DNA from: Moraxellaceae bacterium UBA2032
Lineage (GTDB): Bacteria; Pseudomonadota; Gammaproteobacteria; Pseudomonadales; Moraxellaceae
Length of the DNA: 11,193 nucleotides
Reading direction: 5' to 3'
Assembly: GCA_002333125.1 (NCBI GenBank)
Contig: DDBM01000257.1
Coordinates: forward strand, 8,279 to 19,471
Part shown: positions 1-6,963 of the stretch, one piece after another
How the letters are laid out: the number at the start of each line of letters is the position of its first letter
Numbering within the stretch: position 1 is the first letter of the stretch
Notes under the pieces: model-generated
What the model was told of the DNA's origin: nothing
Database searches by the model: none
The model's input: only the letters and a program-made list of their open reading frames with translations
Program-made: the position numbers and the translations under genes

Positions 1-504
1 GCCGCTTTAGATTTAGATAAAGTTATTCAAGATGTGCAAAAAATTTCGGCTTTAACTAAAGTTAATGTACGCGTTATTACTGCCGAGCGCGAATACGTAA
101 AACGGGTGACTTTAGAAGAGGGCGTACGGGCATTAATGGGGCTGATTATGGCCACCAGTGCTTGTCCTGTCTTTTGTGATTTAAAACCCAATGCACGTAA
201 TCATTTGCCTTTTGCTAGCCGAGAAGAGTCTATTTTACGTTTAGCATCGGTGTATTTAATGAAGCAATATTTTATTTGGCGTGAAGGCGGTGTGCCTGAT
301 TGGGAGCTAAAAGGCTTAATTAAAGAACACGCCGAATTACAATTGGTTAATCATGCTTTTTGGCAACGAGTAATAGCTGCGTTTAAAAGTGATGCTAATT
401 CTAAAGCTTTATTGAGTTTTTTTACGGTATCGGCCAGTATTTCCACCTCGTTAGATAGCCAACTCGCTAAAATGAAAACAGTCTTTTTTAGTAGTGTAGA
501 GTAA
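1..504 (+). CDS. Conserved protein of unknown function, DUF6901-like (5' end outside window)
   Basis: The frame is open from the first base, so the true start lies upstream; about 167 residues are visible, ending at TAA 502-504. A GTG at 34 is only an internal candidate. The visible part is soluble, with no membrane segment. Its most distinctive stretch is CPVFCDLKPNARNHLPFAS followed by an R-x-x-S/A-V-Y-L-x-x-QYF segment. From memory this resembles the conserved core of a family annotated DUF6901 in pseudomonads (CP..., a Leu-Lys/Arg-Pro turn, HLPFA, then a helix ending in QYF). That assignment is recall, not a search. The role is unknown. The next gene begins 5 bases after the stop, so the two probably share a transcript. 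Confidence 0.7.
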   Translation, partial: AALDLDKVIQDVQKISALTKVNVRVITAEREYVKRVTLEEGVRALMGLIMATSACPVFCDLKPNARNHLPFASREESILRLASVYLMKQYFIWREGGVPDWELKGLIKEHAELQLVNHAFWQRVIAAFKSDANSKALLSFFTVSASISTSLDSQLAKMKTVFFSSVE

Positions 505-509
505 ATTTT

Positions 510-941
510 TTGCATAATTTTTGGTGGGTAATTTTGTTGGTGGCGGTATTTGTGGGTGGGCAATGGATGATGATGCGTCCTAATCCACGTGAACAACGTG
601 TGATGCACCTGCGTGAAGCGGCGCGTAAAATGAGTTTGCAACCTAGACTTGTGCCACCTCCAGACTGGTTTAAAACAGATAATAAGCAGTTTATTGCCTG
701 TTATAGCCTAATTGTACCTACGGCAAAATTGCCTTATAGCCGTGCCGAACGCCAAGCCGACGGCACATGGAAAACAGTGACAGGCAATGATTTGTTAGCA
801 AAAACGGTACTTCCTGCCGAGGCCGATTTTTTATTGGCGATAGAAGCGCAAGCGAATAGTATTAGTTTTTATTGGCAAGAAGATGCAGCACAAACAGCGT
901 TAGAGCCTTTAAAAATATGGTTGACGGCGTTAGCAAGTTAA
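510..941 (+). CDS. Small single-pass membrane protein of unknown function
   Basis: The protein has 143 residues. The only upstream start in frame is TTG at 510, because an in-frame TAG lies at 492-494; a GAG at 499-501 is a weak ribosome site. Residues 2-20 (HNFWWVILLVAVFVGGQW) form one hydrophobic segment, followed by a basic stretch (RPNPREQR, then R-E-A-A-R-K). This predicts an inner-membrane anchor with a cytoplasmic C-terminal domain of about 120 residues. The C-terminal part has many W/F/Y residues and no recognisable catalytic motif. Its position between a conserved unknown gene and topA suggests it is a housekeeping accessory protein, but no function can be assigned. ATG codons near residue 20 would remove the anchor and are less likely starts. 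Confidence 0.7.
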   Translation: MHNFWWVILLVAVFVGGQWMMMRPNPREQRVMHLREAARKMSLQPRLVPPPDWFKTDNKQFIACYSLIVPTAKLPYSRAERQADGTWKTVTGNDLLAKTVLPAEADFLLAIEAQANSISFYWQEDAAQTALEPLKIWLTALAS

Positions 942-996
942 GTGCTGCGTGTGATTTTGTTGTTTTTTGATGAGTTTTTTAGCCTAAAGTTAAAAA

Positions 997-1026
997 AAGC
1001 GACTGGTTTAATGAGTTAAATCGCTT
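997..1026. repeat. Imperfect hairpin with a T-run on the minus side
   Basis: AAGCGA (997-1002) pairs with TCGCTT (1021-1026), and inside it TTTAA pairs with TTAAA around a TGAG loop, leaving a 4-base bulge on the left arm. Read on the minus strand the stem ends in an uninterrupted run of T, which resembles an intrinsic terminator pointing left. No minus-strand gene is known to enter it, so its purpose is unclear. On the plus strand no T-run follows. Confidence 0.35.
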
Positions 1027-1115
1027 ATCTGTTGTATGCTTGCGCGGTTTTGTGTACGGTTAGTGCCTAAGTTCTCATGACTAAGACTATATTAAAACAA
1101 TCGTCTCGTTTTGCA

Positions 1116-1148
1116 ACTTACGCATTTTGCCAAAATTATTGCGTAAGT
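1116..1148. repeat. 9-bp perfect inverted repeat in the topA leader
   Basis: ACTTACGCA at 1116-1124 is mirrored exactly by TGCGTAAGT at 1140-1148 across a 15-base spacer. It lies just upstream of the likely topA promoter. The dyad could be a regulator site or a hairpin; no known operator consensus is recognised. Confidence 0.4.
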
Positions 1149-1163
1149 CTTAATTCGCTACGG

Positions 1164-1193
1164 TTGTCATAATGAGCTATATCTAGTCATTAT
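1164..1193 (+). promoter_or_regulatory. Possible sigma-70 promoter of topA
   Basis: TTGTCA (1164-1169, 5 of 6 to the -35 consensus) is followed after 18 bases by CATTAT (1188-1193, 4 of 6 to the -10). It would start transcription near 1200, leaving a leader of roughly 40 bases before the topA ATG. The match is moderate and the area is AT-rich, so other promoters are possible. The rest of 942-1237 shows only the two inverted repeats and T-rich sequence. Confidence 0.3.
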
Positions 1194-1237
1194 AACGTCT
1201 TGAAATAACTAATTTTTGATAAAACTTTTGGGTTGTT

Positions 1238-3847
1238 ATGGCTAAAGCATTGGTAATAGTGGAGTCGCCCGCTAAGGCGAAAACCATCAATAAGTATTTG
1301 GGCAAGGACTTTATTGTTAAGTCCAGTATTGGACACGTGCGCGATTTGCCTGTTAGTGGCGGCGCAAAAGAAGAAAAAGAAGACAAAGAAGTCAAACCAA
1401 AAACACGTTTAACCGCCGAAGAAAAAACACTTAAAGCGCGTAGTGCGTTATTTGGCCGTATGGGAATCGACCCCGAGCATGATTGGCAAGCGCAATACCA
1501 AATTTTACCAGGTAAAGAAAAGGTCGTTGCCGAATTAAAGGCACTGGCCAAAACGGTTGATACTATTTATCTAGCAACCGACTTGGATAGAGAAGGGGAA
1601 GCGATTGCATGGCATTTGCAAGAAGTCATTGGTGGCGACCCGAGCCGTTATCAGCGTGTAGTCTTTAACGAAATTACCAAAACCGCCATTACTGCCGCTT
1701 TTCAAAAACCGACCCGTTTAAATTTAGACCGCGTTAATGCCCAACAAGCACGTCGCTTTTTAGACCGTGTGGTGGGATATATGGTGTCGCCGCTGTTATG
1801 GGAAAAAATTGCCCGTGGCTTATCGGCAGGACGGGTACAGTCGGTGGCGGTGCGTTTAGTGGCCGAAAAAGAGCGCGAAATTAGAGCGTTTGTGCCTGAA
1901 GAGTTTTGGGATTTACACGCCGAAACACAAACACCTAAAAATGCCAACTTGCGTTTGCAAGTCACTAAATACAAAGACCAAGCCTTTAAGCCTAAAAAAG
2001 AACAAGAAACCAATGTTGCTTTAGCCGCCTTAAAAGACGCAACTTATACGGTAAGCAAGCGTGAAGACAAACCGACTAAAACTCGACCATCTGCGCCCTT
2101 TATTACCTCGACTTTACAACAAGCAGCCAGTACTCGTTTAGGTTTTAGTGTCAAAAAAACCATGACCTTAGCGCAGCGTTTATACGAAGCGGGTCATATT
2201 ACCTATATGCGTACCGACTCGACTAATTTGAGTCAAGATGCAGTCCAAAATGTACGTCAATTTATTGAGCATCAGTTTGGCGCAAACTATGTGCCTGCTA
2301 ACCCTAATTTATATGCCAGTAAAAGTGGCGCACAAGAAGCTCACGAAGCGATTCGTCCTTCGGATGTTGCTACCATTCCGAGTAGTATTGGCGGTTTAGA
2401 GCGTGATGCTGAGCGTTTATATGATTTAATTTGGCGACAATTTGTAGCTTGTCAAATGCCCGATGCCGAATACGTTAGCACCTCTTTAGTCGTTGCTGCG
2501 AGCGATTACGAATTGCGTACTCGTGGCCGTATTTTGACCTTTGATGGCTTTACTAAAGTGCTATCACCTGTACAAAAAGACAATGACGATGTGGTGTTAC
2601 CTAACGTCAATGTAGGCGAAGTCTTAAAGCTAATTCAGTTATTACCCACACAGCATTTTACTAAAGCACCGCCACGCTTTACCGAAGCCTCTTTAGTGCG
2701 TGAATTAGAAAAACGTGGTATTGGCCGTCCTTCAACCTATGCCTCTATTATTTCGACTATTCAAGACAGAGGTTACGTTAAACTTGATAACAAGCGTTTT
2801 TATGCCGAAAAAATGGGCGATATTGTTGCCGAGCGTTTGTTAGAAAGTTTTGATGATTTAATGGATTATGCGTTTACCGCCAAGCTAGAAGAAGAGTTAG
2901 ATAAAGTTGCCGAAGGCGACGTTAACTGGAAAAAACTCTTAAATGATTTTTACCGCGACTTTAAAGCCAAACTCGAAAAAGCCTCTGGCGAAAACGGTAT
3001 GCGTCGTAATCAACCCGTAGAAATAGATGTTCCTTGTTTGTTATGTCAGCGTCCAATGCAAATTCGTACCGCCACAACTGGCGTGTTTTTAGGTTGTAGT
3101 GGTTATGGTTTGCCGCCTAAAGAACGTTGCAAAGGCACGATTAATCTCATGCCTGTAGAGCATTTAGCACTTGCAGATAACGATGAAGAAGGCGAAACCA
3201 ACGAATTACGCGCCAAAAAACGCTGCCCTAAATGCAGTGCCGCAATGGACAGTTATTTAGTCGATGCCGAACGTAAATTACATGTTTGTGGTAATAATCC
3301 CGACTGTGATGGCTTTGTGGTTGAACAAGGCACATACAAAATTAAAGGTTACGAAGGGCCTAGTGTAGAATGTGATAAATGTGGCGCGGCAATGGAGCTA
3401 AAAAGTGGCCGCTTTGGTGCTTATTTTGCTTGTACTAATTGCACCAACACCCGCAAAGTCTTGAAAAATGGCGAAGCAGCCCCACCTAAAGCAGATGCGA
3501 TTCACACCGACATTAAATGTGGCAAAGTGAATGATTATTTTGTGTTGCGTGATGGTGCCGCAGGGTTGTTTTTGGCCGCAAGTCAATTTCCTAAAAACCG
3601 CGAAACACGCACACCAAGCATTGCAGAATTAAAATCGGTTTCTGACCGTTTAGACCCTAAGTTTCATTATTTATTGTCTGCACCGCCAACCGATGACTAT
3701 GGTAATCCTGCCTTATTGCGTTTTAGTCGTAAAACTAAAGAGCAATTTGTAGCCACCGAAGAAGACGGCAAACCGACAGGTTGGCAAGCCTTTTATAAAG
3801 ATGGCATTTGGAAGATTACTAAAGGCAAAATGTCTAAAGAGAAGTAA
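1238..3847 (+). CDS. topA: DNA topoisomerase I (type IA)
   Basis: This 869-residue protein relaxes negatively supercoiled DNA by cutting one strand through a 5'-phosphotyrosine link. The N-terminal TOPRIM domain begins [18 protein letters not shown], with the catalytic Glu at residue 9 and the metal-binding D115-x-D117-x-E119 in [14 protein letters not shown]. The active-site tyrosine is Y323 in [10 protein letters not shown]. The core continues to about residue 590. Three C-terminal zinc-finger modules follow, starting at C600 (CLLC), C663 (CPKC) and C712 (CDKC), then a TopA C-terminal domain rich in K/R. The length is normal for pseudomonad-type enzymes (about 870). ATG 1238 is the conserved start, although its ribosome site is weak. 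The gene is intact, stands behind its own leader, and is followed by a REP-like element. Confidence 0.98.
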   Translation: MAKALVIVESPAKAKTINKYLGKDFIVKSSIGHVRDLPVSGGAKEEKEDKEVKPKTRLTAEEKTLKARSALFGRMGIDPEHDWQAQYQILPGKEKVVAELKALAKTVDTIYLATDLDREGEAIAWHLQEVIGGDPSRYQRVVFNEITKTAITAAFQKPTRLNLDRVNAQQARRFLDRVVGYMVSPLLWEKIARGLSAGRVQSVAVRLVAEKEREIRAFVPEEFWDLHAETQTPKNANLRLQVTKYKDQAFKPKKEQETNVALAALKDATYTVSKREDKPTKTRPSAPFITSTLQQAASTRLGFSVKKTMTLAQRLYEAGHITYMRTDSTNLSQDAVQNVRQFIEHQFGANYVPANPNLYASKSGAQEAHEAIRPSDVATIPSSIGGLERDAERLYDLIWRQFVACQMPDAEYVSTSLVVAASDYELRTRGRILTFDGFTKVLSPVQKDNDDVVLPNVNVGEVLKLIQLLPTQHFTKAPPRFTEASLVRELEKRGIGRPSTYASIISTIQDRGYVKLDNKRFYAEKMGDIVAERLLESFDDLMDYAFTAKLEEELDKVAEGDVNWKKLLNDFYRDFKAKLEKASGENGMRRNQPVEIDVPCLLCQRPMQIRTATTGVFLGCSGYGLPPKERCKGTINLMPVEHLALADNDEEGETNELRAKKRCPKCSAAMDSYLVDAERKLHVCGNNPDCDGFVVEQGTYKIKGYEGPSVECDKCGAAMELKSGRFGAYFACTNCTNTRKVLKNGEAAPPKADAIHTDIKCGKVNDYFVLRDGAAGLFLAASQFPKNRETRTPSIAELKSVSDRLDPKFHYLLSAPPTDDYGNPALLRFSRKTKEQFVATEEDGKPTGWQAFYKDGIWKITKGKMSKEK

Positions 3848-3853
3848 GTTTTG

Positions 3854-3922
3854 CCCTCACTCTAGCTCTCTCCAACGGGAGAGAGAACCCCCTCTCCCTG
3901 TGGGAGAGGGTTGGGGTGAGGG
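3854..3922. repeat. REP/BIME-like palindromic element, double copy
   Basis: Two palindromic units sit head to head. CTCTCTCC (3866-3873) pairs with GGAGAGAG (3878-3885). CCCTCTCCC (3890-3898) pairs perfectly with GGGAGAGGG (3902-3910) over a 3-base loop. The outer CCCTCAC (3854-3860) pairs with GTGAGGG (3916-3922), so the whole could fold as a three-way junction. The right half (3889-3922) is 32/34 identical to a second copy at 6925-6958. It lies 6 bases after the topA stop and may stabilise the 3' end of the mRNA or limit readthrough. No T-run follows, so it is not a classical terminator. Confidence 0.8.
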
Positions 3923-3946
3923 AGTCACTCAATAAGGTAAGTTGTT

Positions 3947-4450
3947 ATGCGTGTTGCGCGATATGGTGCAGGTCGTACCAACCAAAAGTTTTATTTTTGC
4001 AAAATTGCATTAGAGCAATGTGAAGCCGCTGTAGATGATGCCCATAAACAAGCACATTATGAGGCGGCGGTATTTCATCTACATGGTGCATTTTTGGCTT
4101 TACTGCAAGAGCTAAGTCGTTTTTATAAGCTGTCGCCACAATTAGCCACGACCGAAGCAATTCGTTTGGCTTTAGAGGCTAAAGGGCAGGTTTCTCCCGA
4201 AATTAGCCAGTTGCAAGCCGTAGAAACACATGACGCATGGTTAGGGCAATTGCAAAAAGTGTTTTTTGAGTATCAGTTAGCGGCTGACCCTGTAGAGCCA
4301 CAGCCCGAAGCCGAATTACCTGATAGTTTAATTGTGCGTATGGTCACAATGGAGGAGGAGCCTGTTTTGGATGTAGCACGTGTACAAGCGTGGTATAAAC
4401 AATTACAGCGTTTAATTACAGACTTTAGACAAGAGATGGTAGAGTTTTAA
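3947..4450 (+). CDS. DUF6586-like conserved protein
   Basis: The protein has 167 residues with a good ribosome site (TAAGG at 3933-3937, about 9 bases before ATG). It opens with VARYGAGRTNQKFYFCKIAL, which recalls the start of DUF6586-family proteins that follow topA in pseudomonads. The rest is predicted largely helical and acidic, with no signal peptide or membrane segment. The helix over residues 18-60 contains many Ala/His/Glu residues, and a Pro/Glu-rich linker (DPVEPQPEAELPD) lies near residue 115. The function is not known. The stop is one base before the next start, so the two are almost certainly co-translated. The family assignment is from recall of sequence and gene order. Confidence 0.8.
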   Translation: MRVARYGAGRTNQKFYFCKIALEQCEAAVDDAHKQAHYEAAVFHLHGAFLALLQELSRFYKLSPQLATTEAIRLALEAKGQVSPEISQLQAVETHDAWLGQLQKVFFEYQLAADPVEPQPEAELPDSLIVRMVTMEEEPVLDVARVQAWYKQLQRLITDFRQEMVEF

Positions 4451-4451
4451 C

Positions 4452-4748
4452 ATGCCTGAAGCGATGTTAGAAATAGTCGAGTTAGAAAATGGCGAAGTGG
4501 TTTTGCGCCGTGCCGATAGCAGCGCAGGCTCTAGCGAGCCGTTTGTGCGTGTCAGTTTTTCGGAAGAAGCCAAAGCCCTAATAAACGGGCAATCGGCACA
4601 ACTTGGCCGCATGATGATTAGCATGGGCTTACAAGCAGTAGCGCGCGCTCATGCCGAAGCCATTAAAGAAGCCATCGAAGCAGGTGAGTTATCAGAAGAT
4701 GACTCAGACGACGATAGCGCGATTCCCCCCAATACCCGTTTACATTAA
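4452..4748 (+). CDS. Small acidic conserved protein of unknown function
   Basis: The protein has 98 residues. ATG 4452 comes one base after the preceding stop, and GGTAGAG at 4439-4445 can serve as ribosome site; a second in-frame ATG is codon 5. The N-terminal half looks like a small beta domain (LEIVELENGEVVLRR, then FVRVSFSEEAK). The middle is helical (QLGRMMISMGLQAVARAHAEAIKEA) and the tail is very acidic (SEDDSDDDS). A protein of this kind commonly occupies this place after topA in pseudomonads (recall). It is probably cytosolic. No enzymatic motif is visible. Confidence 0.78.
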   Translation: MPEAMLEIVELENGEVVLRRADSSAGSSEPFVRVSFSEEAKALINGQSAQLGRMMISMGLQAVARAHAEAIKEAIEAGELSEDDSDDDSAIPPNTRLH

Positions 4749-4755
4749 ATGCTAA

Positions 4756-4833
4756 TTTTTTGTAGGGCTAAACTTCTATATTTGCCTCAAAATTAGGGCA
4801 GACGGGTCGCCTCTACAAAATCCGCATTTTGTA
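4756..4833. repeat. Short palindromic, possibly MITE-like sequence
   Basis: TTTTGTAG at 4758-4765 is matched in reverse by CTACAAAA at 4813-4820, bounding about 63 bases. The right end also forms its own perfect hairpin: TACAAAAT (4814-4821), a CCGC loop, then ATTTTGTA (4826-4833). TAGGGC occurs twice inside (4764-4769 and 4794-4799). No transposase or clear target-site duplication is seen. It fills most of the gap between the topA cluster and the oxidoreductase gene and may contribute to separating the two units. Confidence 0.4.
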
Positions 4834-4885
4834 TTCATTCCCAGACATCTACACGCCCCCATAAATTCTATTATCGAGACTGTTT

Positions 4886-6139
4886 ATGCAAAAAATCGCC
4901 ATTATTGGTAGTGGTATTGCAGGCTTAACCGCCGCTTATCGGGCGCGTCAGGCAGGTTTTAAGGCGACTTTGTTTGAAGCACAGCAAGGGCATGGCATGG
5001 ATGCTCATGCCTTAGCCGTCGATGGCGGTACAGTTGACGTACCATTACGGGTGATGAATCCTCAACGTTGGCAAAATGTATTAGCCTTAGCGCGTGACGT
5101 GGGTGTAGGCACTTTTGAAGTCAATACTTATGTTTCGTGTAGCGATTTACAGCAAAAAACATGGTTTCGCTCGTATCGTATGCCCGTAACGCATTGGCCA
5201 ATGTTAGGTTCTTGGCGTTATGCCCATTTAAACAGTGCCAAAATTGCCCTTGGCTTGTGTCAACTCAAAAAAACGCTGCGTTATACGCGACAACATCCTC
5301 AACTAAGTATTGCCGAATTATTAGTAAAATATCCTTTTGAACCTGTCTTTTGGCGTGGTTTGGTGTTGCCTTTATTAACCACGATTTGCACTTGTGACGA
5401 AGCTCATTTATTAGCATGGCCAAGCCATCAATTATTAAGTTTATTAAATGATATTTTAAATCCACAAGGTAAGCGTTTGTTGCGTTTGAAGGGTGGAACA
5501 TCGGCCTTAGTGCAGCGTTTGGCGCAAGGTGTGCCTAGTTATCACGGTAGCCCTGTGCTGCAAGTGGTAGAGCAGGGCGAGCAGGTGTTGGTTAAAAATC
5601 AGCGTGGCGAGGGCGGATTATTTGATAGAGTAATTGTGGCTACACAAGCCAACCAATTAAGTTTTATTGAGGGTGAGCAATACGCAGCCGAGAAAAAAGT
5701 CTTGGCAGGCATTACTTATGCTCAAGGCGAGTTAGTGGTACATCAAGATTTACATTGTTTGCCGCGTTGCCGCAAAGATTGGACAGCCTTAAGTTTTATG
5801 GCCGATAAACAGTTTGAGCGGTTTATGTTTAGCGTGTGGGTAAATACCGTTGAGCCAAGTTTGGCCAATAAAACACCTGTATTGCAAACATGGAATCCTA
5901 TTATTAGTTTAGATGAGGCTAAGGTTTTATCGCGCACGCCCTTTCAACGGGCTGTAGTTAATTCAAATACTGCTAAAATTTTAGCGCAGCTTGAGCAATG
6001 GCATCAGCAGCCGAATAGACGGATTTTTTATATTGGTTCATGGGCTTTTGAGGGTGTGCCGTTGTTAGAAACAGCGGTGTGTTCGGCACAAGCGGTGATT
6101 GATAGAATTAGCCTCAATGCCAAACCCCCAACATTTTAA
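4886..6139 (+). CDS. FAD-dependent oxidoreductase, amine-oxidase fold
   Basis: The protein has 417 residues. The N-terminus KIAIIGSGIAGLTAAYRARQ is a Rossmann dinucleotide-binding motif (G8-x-G10-x-x-G13), with the ribose-binding acidic residue E31 at the end of strand 2. The C-terminal motif YIGSWAFEGVPLLETAVCSA (about 381-400) matches the closing FAD-contact segment of flavin amine oxidases and protoporphyrinogen-oxidase-like proteins. The middle (residues 37-60, DAHALAVDGGTVDVPLRVMNP) resembles FAD proteins often found beside methyltransferases or cyclopropane-fatty-acid-synthase-like genes. Its substrate is unknown; a hydrophobic or lipid substrate is an inference from context only. No signal peptide is seen. 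CGAGA at 4874-4878 is a reasonable ribosome site. Its 3' end overlaps the methyltransferase gene, indicating coupled translation. Confidence 0.82.
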   Translation: MQKIAIIGSGIAGLTAAYRARQAGFKATLFEAQQGHGMDAHALAVDGGTVDVPLRVMNPQRWQNVLALARDVGVGTFEVNTYVSCSDLQQKTWFRSYRMPVTHWPMLGSWRYAHLNSAKIALGLCQLKKTLRYTRQHPQLSIAELLVKYPFEPVFWRGLVLPLLTTICTCDEAHLLAWPSHQLLSLLNDILNPQGKRLLRLKGGTSALVQRLAQGVPSYHGSPVLQVVEQGEQVLVKNQRGEGGLFDRVIVATQANQLSFIEGEQYAAEKKVLAGITYAQGELVVHQDLHCLPRCRKDWTALSFMADKQFERFMFSVWVNTVEPSLANKTPVLQTWNPIISLDEAKVLSRTPFQRAVVNSNTAKILAQLEQWHQQPNRRIFYIGSWAFEGVPLLETAVCSAQAVIDRISLNAKPPTF

Positions 6140-6950
6140 TATTAATGGCCAACTACTCAGTAACAATCCACAACACCACGTTTGGAACAACTTAGGTTAT
6201 TGGGCAAAAGATAACGACTATGGTGCGGCGTGCCAAGCCTTAGCCCGTTTGCATGGTCAAGCCGCACAACTACACGCAGGAGAGCATATTTTAGAGTTAG
6301 CCTGTGGTTATGGTGCAGCATTTGAGTTGTGGCAAAACGAGTTTAATATAAATAAAATCAGTACCTTAGAATACAGACCGCAATGCGTTGAGTATATTGA
6401 ACAACAATCTTTAGCGCAGTTAGTGCAAATTAGCCAAGGGCGATTTTATCCATTACCAAAGCAATTAAACGATGTTGAATATGATGCTGTTGTATGTGTT
6501 GATGCCGCCTATCATGCACAATCATTAACACAATTTTTTGGGGTGATTGCCTCAGCCTTAAAAACAGAAGGGCGTTTTGCATTTTCTACTTTAATGTTGG
6601 CCGATGATTATACTAACTATGCTTTAACACAACGCATGTTTGCTCAAGCTTTGTTACGCCTAGCAAATATTAATAAAGCCAATGTGTTAAGCCATGCTCA
6701 AATAATTCAAGCAGCCCAACAACAGCAACTAACAGATATTCAAATTGTGCCACTTAATAGCGTATTTGCAGGTTTTGCACAGTGGATCGAACAACGTGCC
6801 TCACAATTGCCGCAATATCTTAAATTAAGCAAAGATTGGCAAAAAATTTACTTAACCGCGCGTTGGTGCAAATGGTTGGTTAATTATCCTTTGTTGCGTT
6901 ATGTGTTGGTGAGCGGCAAAAAATCCCCTCTCCCTTTGGGAGAGGGTTAG
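6117..6950 (+). CDS. Class I SAM-dependent methyltransferase
   Basis: From ATG 6117 the protein has 277 residues; a TTG at 6099 would add six. Either start overlaps the oxidoreductase gene (by 23 bases from the ATG). Motif I for S-adenosylmethionine is HILELACGYGAAFELW, with E60-x-A-x-G-x-G. The acidic end of strand 2 is in STLEYRP, and motif II/post-II is DAVVCVDAAYHAQS. N-terminal NNLGYWAKDNDY resembles the opening of small-molecule and lipid methyltransferases of the sterol/UbiE/cyclopropane-synthase group, where 'NLGYW' precedes the SAM fold. The substrate is not determinable. The last eight residues, SPLPLGEG, and the TAG stop come from a REP-like repeat, so the native C-terminus probably ended near VSGKK. 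The stop is 13 bases before the end of the convergent eptA gene. Confidence 0.82.
   Translation: MPNPQHFNINGQLLSNNPQHHVWNNLGYWAKDNDYGAACQALARLHGQAAQLHAGEHILELACGYGAAFELWQNEFNINKISTLEYRPQCVEYIEQQSLAQLVQISQGRFYPLPKQLNDVEYDAVVCVDAAYHAQSLTQFFGVIASALKTEGRFAFSTLMLADDYTNYALTQRMFAQALLRLANINKANVLSHAQIIQAAQQQQLTDIQIVPLNSVFAGFAQWIEQRASQLPQYLKLSKDWQKIYLTARWCKWLVNYPLLRYVLVSGKKSPLPLGEG
6918..6946 (-). terminator. Intrinsic terminator of the regulator-kinase-eptA operon
   Basis: Read on the minus strand, the 9-bp GC-rich REP stem (loop AAA) is followed by GA and then six T residues (complement of AAAAAA at 6918-6923). It begins about 18 bases past the eptA stop. This is a standard Rho-independent layout built from the REP palindrome. 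The plus strand has no T-run after the stem, so the effect should be directional. Confidence 0.6.
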
Positions 6951-6958
6951 GGTGAGGG
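6925..6958. repeat. REP-like palindrome, single copy
   Basis: CCCTCTCCC (6926-6934) pairs perfectly with GGGAGAGGG (6938-6946) over a TTT loop, followed by the tail TTAGGGTGAGGG. It is 32/34 identical to 3889-3922 after topA. It encodes the end of the methyltransferase in one reading frame and sits in the convergent junction with eptA. Confidence 0.82.
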
Positions 6959-6963
6959 CAAAA

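Noticed and set aside
351..641. 96-codon minus-strand open frame across the first two genes
   Set aside because: It spans the junction of two plus-strand genes, is rich in His/Thr/Pro from antisense codons, and matches no family.
931..968. Possible intrinsic terminator after the small membrane protein gene
   Set aside because: AGCA/TGCT gives only a 4-bp stem before the T-rich stretch, too weak to call.
1183..1551. 122-codon minus-strand open frame over the start of topA
   Set aside because: It is the antisense shadow of the strongly conserved TOPRIM domain, with no family resemblance and no ribosome site.
3854..3922. CRISPR-like or tandem-repeat array reading of the palindromic block after topA
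   Set aside because: There are only two inverted units with no spacers; it fits a REP/BIME-like element.
4412..4624. 70-codon minus-strand open frame
   Set aside because: It lies antisense to two well-packed conserved genes and has no promoter or recognisable motif.
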